A stretch of 64,000 nt of DNA from Photobacterium arenosum (GTDB taxonomy: Bacteria > Pseudomonadota > Gammaproteobacteria > Enterobacterales > Vibrionaceae): positions 62,001 through 126,000 of the forward strand of contig NZ_JACYTP010000004.1 in assembly GCF_014841115.1 (NCBI RefSeq), in the 5' to 3' direction. Within the stretch, counting starts at the first letter, position 1; each line of letters starts with the position of its first letter. The translations under genes were made by a program, and so were the position numbers. Shown one piece after another: positions 7,898 to 16,291 of the stretch. Under the pieces are notes generated by a model. The model had not been told where the DNA came from, ran no database searches, and saw only the letters and a list, made by a program, of their open reading frames with translations.

Positions 7898-8881
7898 ATG
7901 AAACGATCGGTTTTTTTATACACATTTTCTGTGCTGGCCTGCCTGCTGACACCGGCGGTGACTCAGGCTGAATCAGGCGTGGCATTACTGGAGCGGCAAC
8001 AAACCCTGTCCGGCCAGCCGATAGATTTGTCTGATGAGACACGAACCCATCTGGTGTTTCTGGATATCTGGACCAGCTATGCCGGTGGGGGGACGGAGGC
8101 TTTTGTTGAACAGCTGCCAGCATCATTCCGGCAATCGACACATCAAATCTGGATACAGCCGGAATTTAATGTGACGCGTGCGCAATTGCAGGAATTTCAG
8201 AGCTATTATCCGCAAGTTGCACCACTGGTGCTCGACCATCAGCAGGCGCTGCTCAAGCAGTTCGGTTTCTGGCAAACCCCGGCACATGTGCTGATTGAGC
8301 ACGGAAAAGTCGTGTTTTCGGGCGGGAATGACGCCCTGCTGGCTTACCTGAATCCAGCGGCCAAGGCTGAAGCGCCCCCGGCGCGGGATGCAGAAACCTA
8401 CGCCTGGAAAGCGGTCCAGCCACCAGCTGAATCAGAAAGTATGACGCGTAAACAGCCTGCGTCTTATGTGGTGCCGAAGATAGGTGCTGAAGCGCCCCGG
8501 TTTGAGCGCCAGACTTTATCCGATCAGACGGTGTCGCTGGCGGGATTGCTGACGCAAAACAAAGGCAAGCAACCTGTGTCTCTGGTCTTTGTTGATGCCC
8601 TGTGCCCGATGCCGCACTTCCCGGATTGTGAGGACAAGCTGGCACAGTGGCAGCAGCAGGTCGAGTCGGATCAATCACGCCAGTGGGTTGGCGTGATCAG
8701 CGGGTATTACATTGATGCCGGCATCGCAGCAGGCTTTGCGGAAAAATTTGGACTGACGGCCCCGCTGATCTTTGATACGGACAATGCACTGTACAAAGCG
8801 TATGGCGTACATGCCACGCCCTATCAGGTCGATGTCGGGCCGCAAGGGCGCATTCAGTACCGCGGCGACCAGATACGTTGA
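7898..8881 (+). CDS. Secreted protein with two tandem thioredoxin-like domains, the first without CxxC
   Basis: A signal peptide (residues 1-24, cut after TQA) is followed by two thioredoxin/redoxin-like domains at about 30-160 and 195-327. In the first, the place of WCxxC is taken by WTSYAGGG, so it has no redox cysteines, although the cis-Pro loop QTPAHV is kept. The second has LCPMPHFPDC, two cysteines separated by eight residues, and the loop HATPYQ. It is the third gene of the ccdA-tlpA unit, with GAGAGGA ahead of the ATG. A role as a terminal reductase, peroxiredoxin-like substrate or chaperone-like partner of the TlpA protein is inferred from context. Its 3' end is convergent with the MocR gene, 18 bases apart. 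Confidence 0.75.
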   Translation: MKRSVFLYTFSVLACLLTPAVTQAESGVALLERQQTLSGQPIDLSDETRTHLVFLDIWTSYAGGGTEAFVEQLPASFRQSTHQIWIQPEFNVTRAQLQEFQSYYPQVAPLVLDHQQALLKQFGFWQTPAHVLIEHGKVVFSGGNDALLAYLNPAAKAEAPPARDAETYAWKAVQPPAESESMTRKQPASYVVPKIGAEAPRFERQTLSDQTVSLAGLLTQNKGKQPVSLVFVDALCPMPHFPDCEDKLAQWQQQVESDQSRQWVGVISGYYIDAGIAAGFAEKFGLTAPLIFDTDNALYKAYGVHATPYQVDVGPQGRIQYRGDQIR

Positions 8882-8899
8882 TCCCGGAGAGATTGTCCG

Positions 8900-10348
8900 T
8901 CATGGCTGGCTGTGGAACAGTGCAGCCAGGCGGGCAACCCGCGGTTCGATGTCTGCGGGAGCCACGTTGCCAAAGCCGAGCACTGCTCCGTGCCAGTCTC
9001 TGGCCTGGTGCTGCGGGTGTTCGTAATAACTCAGCGGCCGCAGCACTATGCTGGCGGCCGCTGCTTGCTCCGCCCAGTCATGCTCATTGCTCCCGCCCTG
9101 CCACCTGAGCGTAATGTGCAGTCCGGCAGGCTGGCTGATCACTTCAACCTGATCCCCGAAAAATCGGCTGATGGCATCCAGCATCAAGCGATGCTTTTCT
9201 TTGTACAGCCGACGCATTTTTCGGATATGGCGCAGCAGATCACCTTCCTGAATGAAATCGGCCAGTGCGGCCTGAGTGTGCGCCTGGGTGTCGCCGGTCA
9301 GGGCATCTTTGATCATCAGACAAGGTGATACCAACGAGGGCGGCACCACCAGATAACCCAGCCGCAGGCTGTTGAACATCACCTTGCTGAATGAGCCGGC
9401 ATAGAGTATCTGATCATCACAGCCCATCTGGCCGGCCAGCCCCTGCAGACTGGTATAAGGGCGGTGGGCAAACTGAAATTCACTGTCGTAGTCATCTTCG
9501 ATGATCCAGCGCTTGCCCTGTACAGCCCACTTAATCAGCTTCAGTCTTTGTTCTGTGTTCAGAGTCGTGCCCATCGGGTACTGATTACTGGGGGTTAAGT
9601 AGAGTGCCTCTGACTCACAGGCCAGCACGGATTCTACATCCAGCCCCTGATATGCCCGCACAGGAAGCGGTTGTAAGTGATAACCCTGCCAGTTGATGAT
9701 CTTGCGCATCTGGGTGTAGCCCGGCTGCTCCATCAGTATCCGATCACCCCGGTTGAGTGTCGCCAGCAGGGCAAGAGACAGCGCCTGCTGTGCTCCGCTG
9801 GTAATGATGATTCGATCGGGATCACAATGAACCGAGCGACTGGAAGCCAGATAGTCAGACAGCGCCTGTCGCAGTACGGATAACCCTTGCAAATCCTGGT
9901 TACCCATCAGTGATTGCCGACCAGCGTGGCGCTGCAATAAGGTTTGCCATTTGGCCGCCGGAAATGCATCCAGATCCGGCACACCGGGCGCAAAAGGCGC
10001 ATTCAGATGAAAGGTCTGCGCGGTGGCTGGCGGCTTGCTTTCGACTCGTGGTGATTGCGCCGTCAGATAGTGTTCCGGCAGCTCAACAGAGACATAAAAT
10101 CCCGAGCCCAACCGGCTTTCGATATAGCCTTCCGCGACCAGTTGCTCATAAGCCGCCGTGACGGTATTGCGGCTCAGGGATAATTCATCAGCCAGTTTGC
10201 GCGTTGACGGTAATTTCCCGCCCATTGGCCACAAATTACCGACAATCTTTTCACGGATCGCGTGAAAAAGCCGATCCTGGCGCGTACCCGAACCACCAGT
10301 GATCGAAAGATCGCCGGTTTCTATGAGTGTAGGAGACAACAAAGCCAC
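8900..10348 (-). CDS. MocR-family (GntR/aminotransferase fusion) transcriptional regulator
   Basis: About 482 residues. The N-terminus is a GntR winged helix (FHAIREKIVGN, LPSTRKLADEL, LSRNTVTAAYEQL), and the rest is an aspartate-aminotransferase fold whose PLP lysine lies in SFSKVMFNSLRLGYL. Regulators of this type bind PLP and often control vitamin B6, GABA or amino-acid genes. The best known, PdxR, sits next to pdxST, which is absent here, so the target is unknown. The FMN-binding split-barrel gene at 12540 is the nearest B6-related neighbour. I chose GTG 10348 because AGAGG lies 10 bases upstream; the frame extends six codons further to a TTG at 10366. Confidence 0.85.
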   Translation of the reverse strand: MALLSPTLIETGDLSITGGSGTRQDRLFHAIREKIVGNLWPMGGKLPSTRKLADELSLSRNTVTAAYEQLVAEGYIESRLGSGFYVSVELPEHYLTAQSPRVESKPPATAQTFHLNAPFAPGVPDLDAFPAAKWQTLLQRHAGRQSLMGNQDLQGLSVLRQALSDYLASSRSVHCDPDRIIITSGAQQALSLALLATLNRGDRILMEQPGYTQMRKIINWQGYHLQPLPVRAYQGLDVESVLACESEALYLTPSNQYPMGTTLNTEQRLKLIKWAVQGKRWIIEDDYDSEFQFAHRPYTSLQGLAGQMGCDDQILYAGSFSKVMFNSLRLGYLVVPPSLVSPCLMIKDALTGDTQAHTQAALADFIQEGDLLRHIRKMRRLYKEKHRLMLDAISRFFGDQVEVISQPAGLHITLRWQGGSNEHDWAEQAAAASIVLRPLSYYEHPQHQARDWHGAVLGFGNVAPADIEPRVARLAALFHSQP

Positions 10349-10398
10349 GTCCAGCTTACCTCTCAAAGCCCAATGATTATCAGAACCCTAACAGTTGC

Positions 10399-10707
10399 TC
10401 ACTTGTCTTTCAGCAGATTGAGCAAACCGGGGTAGTTGAGATCCAGCTCTGCTTTGCGCAGTTTTGCTAAAGAGCAATTACCGCGGTCGACATGTGATAT
10501 CAGACCGACGTCTTTCAGAATTTTAAAATGGTGAGACCTTGTTGCCTTGGATACGGTAAGTCCGAATGAGGTGCAATGCCGTTCCGCATTTTCTTCATCG
10601 TTTATCAGATCCACTATGATTTTCAGTCTGATGGGGTGAGCCAGGGCTTTGAGTATATCCAGCATGGATTCACGCTTAATGCTGCTGCTCTTTTCCTGTG
10701 TTGACAC
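10399..10707 (-). CDS. ArsR-type winged-helix repressor
   Basis: A 102-residue HTH protein with the ArsR layout: helix LDILKALAHPIRLKIIVDL, recognition helix region TVSKATRSHHFKILKDVGLI, then a beta-wing with HVDRGNC. No clear CVC metal site is present, although scattered Cys and His residues occur. It is divergently arranged with a drug-type MFS exporter at 10909, which suggests it represses that gene. Two inverted repeats in the shared intergenic region are candidate operators. Confidence 0.75.
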   Translation of the reverse strand: MSTQEKSSSIKRESMLDILKALAHPIRLKIIVDLINDEENAERHCTSFGLTVSKATRSHHFKILKDVGLISHVDRGNCSLAKLRKAELDLNYPGLLNLLKDK

Positions 10708-10767
10708 ACTTATATTCCTCAGTCATTGGATATAAAACCATTGACATATCTGTCGGTCGCTCATAAG

Positions 10768-10805
10768 GTTCGATAATTTTCGAACGTATGAGTTTAATGA
10801 TACGT
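10768..10805. promoter_or_regulatory. Two nested inverted repeats between the ArsR-type gene and the MFS gene
   Basis: GTTCG (10768-10772) faces CGAAC (10781-10785) across 8 bases, and ACGTAT (10784-10789) faces ATACGT (10800-10805) across 10 bases. They lie in the divergent promoter region and are plausible operators for the adjacent repressor. No binding data can be read from the sequence. Confidence 0.4.
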
Positions 10806-10908
10806 ACGTTTTGTAGCAAACCATTGTAATGGTAACCGTGGGTGAAGTCATGGATGACGTTAATCTGCAAAGAAAAGTGTTAAAGAGTCAGCAATAGAAA
10901 GGATCAAT

Positions 10909-12441
10909 ATGAGTGAAGTCAGTTTATCGGACAAGAAATACATTTTGTTAGCTGTGCTGTTGGCGGTGTTTGTGGTGCCCAGTTCAATTTCAGGTACTGC
11001 TATCGCATTGCCCTATATCAGCACCGACATGAATTCGGATGTTGCCAGCTTACAGTGGGTGGTGAATGCGTTTAACCTGACGTTTGCCTGCTTTACCCTG
11101 ATGTGGGGGAAAATGTCAGATGTGATTGGCCGGAAACGCTCCTTTGTCACTGGCGCTTGTCTTTATGCGCTGGCGTCTGCCGGGTCGGCATGGGCAACGG
11201 ATATTCTGTGGCTGGATGTCTTCCGGGCCATAGCCGGCGTGGGCGGTGCAGCCATTTTTTCCTGCGGCAGTGCGCTTTTCATTGATGTGTTTGACGGCAA
11301 GCAGCGCACTCAGGCGTTTGCTTTATTTGGTACAACGGCTGGTCTGGGGATCACTTTAGGTCCGACAATTTCCGGCATCTTGCTGGTGTTGTCAGGCTGG
11401 CAGGCGATCTTCATTCTGCATGCCGTGGTGTTGGTTTTCGTCCTGTGTCTCACGATTAAGCTGCCCGATACCAGAGTGGCAGGCAAGCCAGTCAGCGAGA
11501 TTGATATAATCGGGAGTGGCCTGTTTATCAGTAGCATGTTTCTGCTGATGCTGACACTGTCAAAAGGCTATGACTGGGGTTGGAGCAGCACCCTCAGCCT
11601 GTTGTGTACCTCTGGTTCATTGTTGTTGTTCCTTGTGTTTGTCTGGCACATCAGAAGGGCGGAAAATCCAGTGCTTAGCTTGTCTCTGCTCAGTAATAAC
11701 CGATTTATGGGGTACATTTTGGTGCCAGTGGTCGCTAGTTTTACCTTTGTCACCTTGTTGACCTACTTCCCCACTTATCTTACCGGGGCTATGCAGATGC
11801 CGGCATCTGCGGCAGGTTTGATGATGCTGTGTCTGACCCTTCCTGTGTTGTTGTTTCCTCTGATTGCGGGCCGTTTAGCGGCCAAGGGCGTCCCTTCTTC
11901 TTTTCTGATGTACCTGAGCCTTGTATGCATGCTGGCAGGTGCCGGCGGATTACTGCTTGGTATTGAAACGATGCAGACCGTTTGGGTGTCTGGTAGTTGC
12001 CTGTTTGTGGTGGGAACAGGCATGGGATTGTCAGCAGGACTGGTCGACGGAGAAGCATTAAGCTGTGTCGAGCCGGGTGATATTGGCATGGCGGCCGGGT
12101 TGCTCAACACTTTTCGTTTGGGCAGCGAGGCAATTGCTGTGGCCTTATACGGCTCTTTCATCAGCTCTGCGCTGACGACTCTGGTGGCTGAGCAACTGAC
12201 TGACTTTACCCTTGCAGATCAGGGCGACTGGGTGACGGCCATGGCGTCCGGCAATGCATCCACTCTGATCGCTGAGTGGGCGGATGACAAAGCATCAATC
12301 CTGATGAACCAGGTGACTGAGATGCTCAAGATTGCATTTCTGACCACCAATGGCCTGCTGCTGACCATCGCTGCAGGTGTGTCGGTCGTGGCTGTGCTGA
12401 AGCTGCGAAGACGCCGAACAGTCAGGTCTGTTCAGGCATAA
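10909..12441 (+). CDS. MFS transporter of the DHA2 (14-TM, EmrB/QacA-like) type
   Basis: A 510-residue polytopic inner-membrane protein with about 14 hydrophobic segments, the size and layout of proton-coupled drug exporters. The motif-A region appears as WGKMSDVIGRKR after TM2, and the N-terminal SLQWVVNAFNL is typical of the family. GAAAGGATCAAT precedes ATG 10909. It is divergent from the ArsR-type repressor, so it is probably inducible. The substrate cannot be deduced. A terminator follows at 12480-12502. Confidence 0.85.
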   Translation: MSEVSLSDKKYILLAVLLAVFVVPSSISGTAIALPYISTDMNSDVASLQWVVNAFNLTFACFTLMWGKMSDVIGRKRSFVTGACLYALASAGSAWATDILWLDVFRAIAGVGGAAIFSCGSALFIDVFDGKQRTQAFALFGTTAGLGITLGPTISGILLVLSGWQAIFILHAVVLVFVLCLTIKLPDTRVAGKPVSEIDIIGSGLFISSMFLLMLTLSKGYDWGWSSTLSLLCTSGSLLLFLVFVWHIRRAENPVLSLSLLSNNRFMGYILVPVVASFTFVTLLTYFPTYLTGAMQMPASAAGLMMLCLTLPVLLFPLIAGRLAAKGVPSSFLMYLSLVCMLAGAGGLLLGIETMQTVWVSGSCLFVVGTGMGLSAGLVDGEALSCVEPGDIGMAAGLLNTFRLGSEAIAVALYGSFISSALTTLVAEQLTDFTLADQGDWVTAMASGNASTLIAEWADDKASILMNQVTEMLKIAFLTTNGLLLTIAAGVSVVAVLKLRRRRTVRSVQA

Positions 12442-12479
12442 CTGGTACTGTCATTTGGTTAAAACTGGCTCTGAAAATC

Positions 12480-12502
12480 ATACCGGTTTGCCGGTATCTT
12501 TT
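12480..12502 (+). terminator. Intrinsic terminator after the MFS gene
   Basis: ATACCGG (12480-12486) pairs with CCGGTAT (12491-12497) around TTTG, followed by CTTTT. Confidence 0.65.
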
Positions 12503-12539
12503 CATGGTTATTTGAGTTGCAGTGGAATCAGGGACAGTT

Positions 12540-13196
12540 ATGTTATCGACCAGCAAGAGAACCGACATTAAGAAAGGAGCCCACAAGGCGGTGTTTGAAC
12601 AGGAAGCCTTGTATCAGATCATCGATGAAAGCCTGGTGGCGCATGTGGCGATACAGGAAGCACAGGGGCCAGTGGTGATCCCTATGCTGGCGTGGCGGGT
12701 GAGGGATTTTGTCTATATTCATGGCGCTAACAACAGCCGTTTGCTGCGCAAGCTCAGGCAGGAGGTGCAAACCTGTTTAACCTTCACCCTGTTTGATGGC
12801 TGGGTGCTGGCGCGGTCGGCGTTTAATCACAGCGCCCATTACCGCTCGGCTGTGGTGTTCGGCCAGTTTGAGGTGATTGAGGATAACGCTGAAAAAGACA
12901 GGGTGCTGAACCATTTTGTTGAGCAGATCGCCCCCGGACGGACGCAGGACATCCGGCTGAGTAATAGCAAGGAACTGGTAGCGACGACTGTGCTGCGGAT
13001 GCCGCTTAACGAGGCCTCGGTGAAAATCAGCAATAAAGAAGTGGGCGACGATACGGCGGATCTGGATTTGCCGGTCTGGGCGGGTTTTATCCCGTATCGT
13101 ACTGTGGTTGGCCCGCTCAAAGCGACGGCGGGTTTGCACGAAGCGATCCCGACGCCGGATTACCGCGCGGCCTACGGGAAGCGCTGGGAAAATTAA
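12540..13196 (+). CDS. Pyridoxamine 5'-phosphate oxidase-like FMN-binding split-barrel protein
   Basis: About 218 residues with the pattern of the Pyridox_ox_2/NimA-like group: an N-terminal helix ending EALYQIIDESLVAHVAI, then PVVIPMLAWRVRDFVYIHGANNSRLL, where the HGA-N-S-R segment normally contacts the FMN phosphate. These proteins bind FMN or F420 and can reduce small molecules; the physiological substrate is unknown. ATG 12540 is preferred because AGGGA ends 5 bases ahead of it; an in-frame GTG at 12522 is the alternative. The C-terminus (WAGFIPYRTVVGP) is common in the group. Confidence 0.75.
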   Translation: MLSTSKRTDIKKGAHKAVFEQEALYQIIDESLVAHVAIQEAQGPVVIPMLAWRVRDFVYIHGANNSRLLRKLRQEVQTCLTFTLFDGWVLARSAFNHSAHYRSAVVFGQFEVIEDNAEKDRVLNHFVEQIAPGRTQDIRLSNSKELVATTVLRMPLNEASVKISNKEVGDDTADLDLPVWAGFIPYRTVVGPLKATAGLHEAIPTPDYRAAYGKRWEN

Positions 13197-13199
13197 GCT

Positions 13200-13230
13200 A
13201 AGCCGCCCTCGCAGCGAGAGGGCGGCTTTG
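13200..13230. terminator. Bidirectional terminator between the split-barrel gene and betT
   Basis: GCCGCCCTC (13202-13210) pairs with GAGGGCGGC (13218-13226), with AA before and TT after, between two convergent genes. Confidence 0.8.
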
Positions 13231-13231
13231 A

Positions 13232-15301
13232 TTACTCTTTCGCCTGTTGCTGATCGTCGTTTTCCTCTTCTTCCATGTTCCACGGCAGGATGCCGGGCGA
13301 CACATGCAAGAAGTGCAGGTAGTTTTCGAACTGATCCAGAATGTCGGAAATAATGTCCTGCTGCTCATAGCCGTAAACATCGTAGGCCCGGCCACCGCGG
13401 CGCAGGAAGACTTCCGCCCGGTAATAATGCTCCGGATCTTCCGGGTTATGATCAGTTTCAGGGAAGGCAAAATCAGGCATAAGGTAGCCCCGCAGTCTGA
13501 CTTCGTACAGAAATTCCAGTTTGCCTTCCTGATAGACCTCGAATTTGGCTCTGCCTTGCTCTTCATCGTAAATCACTTCGGCCACCCAGCCCTGCTGCTC
13601 AAGCTCCTGCTCTACTTTCTCCATGCTTGGGTAGACGGTCTTCTGAATAAAGCCTGAGACTTCTTGGCGTCCCGGGAAATCGACAATATTTGCCAGACGT
13701 TTTTTCCAGTATCCCGGTCCGGTTTTCCCGCCACTCTGTCGCGATCGGGATTGCACGTGCTGCTCCAGACTCTGGCTGTGGTGGCTTTCAATCACCAGCG
13801 CCCGCCACATGCCAACTGCCGCGATCAGCATGATGATTGCAAAGGGCAGCGCACTGACAATCGATGCCGTTTGCAGAGCACCAAGGCCGCCGGCCAGCAG
13901 CAGTACAGCGGCGACCAGCCCTTCCATCGAAGCCCAGAATACCCGTTGCCAGGCCGGTGTATGGGCAACGCCGCCAGAGGCCAGCGAGTCGATAACCAGC
14001 GAGCCGGAGTCTGACGAGGTGACGAAGAAAGTGATGATCAGCAGGACAGTAATAAAGGACACGATCGAAGTCAGTGGTAGCTGTTCCAGCAATTTAAACA
14101 GCGCAATGGCCTGATCAGCCTGCACGTCTTCAATTAGCTGGGTGTAGCCATCGACCATGATCATATGAAGCGCGGTATCGCCGAATACCGAGAACCACAG
14201 AAAAGTGAAAATGGTCGGGACAACCATCACCCCGACCACGAACTGGCGAATGGTGCGGCCGCGGCTGATTTTCGCCACGAACAGGCCGACGAAAGGCGCC
14301 CAGGCAATAGTCCAGCCGAAGATAAATAATGTCCAGTTACCAATCCAGTCGCTGGCGGTATAAGCCTGTAAATTAAATGTACGCTCGACAATATTACTCA
14401 GGTAACTGCCGGTGTTTTGCATGAAAGTATTGAGGATGAAGATGGTAGGTCCGACGGCAAACACAAACAACATTAACGATATTGCCAGTACCATATTCAG
14501 GATCGACAGGCGCTTAACCCCTTTGTCCATGCCGGCGACCACAGAGAAAATCGCCAGTGCGGTGATCACCACAATCGCAATGATTTGTACTGTGGTATTC
14601 ACAGGTATCGATGGCCAGAGATAATTCAGCCCGGCATTGATCTGTGCCACCGACAAGCCCAGCGTGGTCGCAATCCCGAACAGGGTGCCGAGGATGGCAA
14701 AGATATCCACGGTATGGCCAATCGGGCCGTGGATTTTTTCGCCGATGAGCGGATACAGCGTCGAACGCATCGATAGCGGCAGGCCATGACGAAAGGCGAA
14801 ATAGGCCAGTGTCAGCCCGACCAGGCCGTAAATGGCCCAGATGTGAAACCCCCAGTGGAAAAAGGCAATTTGCATTGCCTGCCTGGCGGCATCCACTGTC
14901 ATGGCCGGACCATCAGGCGGCGAGGCATAGTGCAGCACAGGCTCGGCGACGCCAAAGAACAGCAGGGCAATCCCGTAACCGGCCGAGAACAGCATGGCAA
15001 ACCAGGCCGGAAAACTGTATTCCGGCTCGGCGTGGTCCGGACCGAGCTTGATCTCTCCCCATTTGGTCAGTGCGACGGCGACGACAAAAAACAGAAAGAT
15101 GGCGACGGACAGCATATAGAACCAGCCAAAGCTCTGGGTAACGTAACTGAGGGTTTCCGAGAAAACTTTTCCGGCCAGAGTCGGATTACTGATGGTGCCT
15201 ATCACCATGAGTAAAATGACCGCCACGGCGGGGATAAAGACGGGGATCAGGATTGTTGAACTGCGCTGCGTTTTTCCTTCTGACGGCTTATCTGCTGACA
15301 T
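13232..15301 (-). CDS. betT: BCCT-family choline/betaine transporter (BetT-like)
   Basis: Sodium- or proton-coupled uptake of choline or glycine betaine for osmoprotection. The protein has about 689 residues, with twelve predicted membrane segments in the first 510 or so and a cytoplasmic tail of about 180 residues, which matches long BetT proteins rather than short BCCT members. Family landmarks include FSAGYGIALLFFGVAEP and the Trp-rich stretch WTLFIFGWTIAWAPFVGLF, with SSDSGSLV later. ATG 15301 follows GGAG at 7-base spacing. No betIBA genes are adjacent, so choline versus betaine specificity is not settled. Confidence 0.85.
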   Translation of the reverse strand: MSADKPSEGKTQRSSTILIPVFIPAVAVILLMVIGTISNPTLAGKVFSETLSYVTQSFGWFYMLSVAIFLFFVVAVALTKWGEIKLGPDHAEPEYSFPAWFAMLFSAGYGIALLFFGVAEPVLHYASPPDGPAMTVDAARQAMQIAFFHWGFHIWAIYGLVGLTLAYFAFRHGLPLSMRSTLYPLIGEKIHGPIGHTVDIFAILGTLFGIATTLGLSVAQINAGLNYLWPSIPVNTTVQIIAIVVITALAIFSVVAGMDKGVKRLSILNMVLAISLMLFVFAVGPTIFILNTFMQNTGSYLSNIVERTFNLQAYTASDWIGNWTLFIFGWTIAWAPFVGLFVAKISRGRTIRQFVVGVMVVPTIFTFLWFSVFGDTALHMIMVDGYTQLIEDVQADQAIALFKLLEQLPLTSIVSFITVLLIITFFVTSSDSGSLVIDSLASGGVAHTPAWQRVFWASMEGLVAAVLLLAGGLGALQTASIVSALPFAIIMLIAAVGMWRALVIESHHSQSLEQHVQSRSRQSGGKTGPGYWKKRLANIVDFPGRQEVSGFIQKTVYPSMEKVEQELEQQGWVAEVIYDEEQGRAKFEVYQEGKLEFLYEVRLRGYLMPDFAFPETDHNPEDPEHYYRAEVFLRRGGRAYDVYGYEQQDIISDILDQFENYLHFLHVSPGILPWNMEEEENDDQQQAKE

Positions 15302-15564
15302 AGTCTCGCTCCACGATTCAAACCTTGCTCCCAAGTATGGCATACGCAACGGCATGCTTCAGAGTGAATTGTCCTGTTCAGACAAGACATTACCCGGCGG
15401 GTCCGATAATGAGACGGCTGCTGATTTAATCTGAGTGGAAAACATCCGCATTATGAGAGTAGTGCCTGACATTCGGGTGACCTCAAGGTACCGGCACCTG
15501 CACGGGCGAGTTTGAGATCATCCGGGTAGACCGATTTGGCTTTGGATCTTGAAGAGAGTACCGG

Positions 15565-15819
15565 ATGCAAGAAAATAATATCGCGAACAATGATTTTTTA
15601 TGGTCTAAGATCAAAAGCTTACTGGGAATGACTATTGCAACCATAGGTTGCTTTTTCTTTTGCCTGCAGGCATACCAGAACTTTTTAGCCTCCTTTCAAT
15701 ATACGTCAACCAGCACCAGCTACACCTATATTGCTATCTCCATCGGCTCGGGCCTGATCGCTATTCCCTTCTTTCTGGGCGCAGTGAAATCTTTGCTGGC
15801 TTTTCTGGGTCAGCGATAA
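15565..15819 (+). CDS. Small two-span membrane protein of unknown function
   Basis: 84 residues with hydrophobic spans at about 18-40 and 52-80, a Ser/Thr/Tyr-rich connection (YTSTSTSYTYIA), and a short polar N-terminus. GAGAG lies upstream of ATG 15565, and a clear terminator follows. I do not recognise a family. It stands alone between betT and the porin gene. Confidence 0.6.
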   Translation: MQENNIANNDFLWSKIKSLLGMTIATIGCFFFCLQAYQNFLASFQYTSTSTSYTYIAISIGSGLIAIPFFLGAVKSLLAFLGQR

Positions 15820-15850
15820 CAAAGGTTTGTGAAGCACCGCTAAACGCTGT

Positions 15851-15887
15851 TCCCAGTCCGTTCAGATCATGGCGGACTGGGATTTTT
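15851..15887 (+). terminator. Intrinsic terminator after the small membrane protein gene
   Basis: TCCCAGTCCG (15851-15860) pairs with CGGACTGGGA (15873-15882), followed by TTTTT. Confidence 0.8.
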
Positions 15888-16291
15888 GAACTCTTGTCTT
15901 TTATCTGTCATCCAGTGTGTAACGACAGCGGCTTTTTCGTCTAACCTTCAAATAAACAACACACTTCTCACTCGCCAAGCACAAAAACGTCATCATGATG
16001 TGTAATACATCCGCTCACCCAGCCGGGCAGGCTTAAAGCCCGTATTGACCCCAAATCGCGTTCAACCTCTTGCTATGGCACATGTTCAATAATGTGTTCA
16101 AAGTATGCTCATACCATATACCATTTCACAAATGGGACATAACACAAGTTTTGAATAAATTTGTTGTCGTTATTTTATGTGTTTATGTCATTCCTTATCT
16201 ACGCTTTCAATGCTCGTTTCAAATGTTCACATTTTTGTCATAACGCTGTGTAACGGCGCATAAGAACACAACAAAAGATGGAAAGATGATT
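15888..16291 (+). promoter_or_regulatory. Long AT-rich upstream region of the porin gene
   Basis: About 400 bases with no credible gene. The last 180 bases are AT-rich with repeated TTTATGT/TTCA tracts, typical of a regulated porin promoter. In vibrios porins of this type are controlled by ToxR or by envelope stress; I cannot point to a defined box here. Confidence 0.35.
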
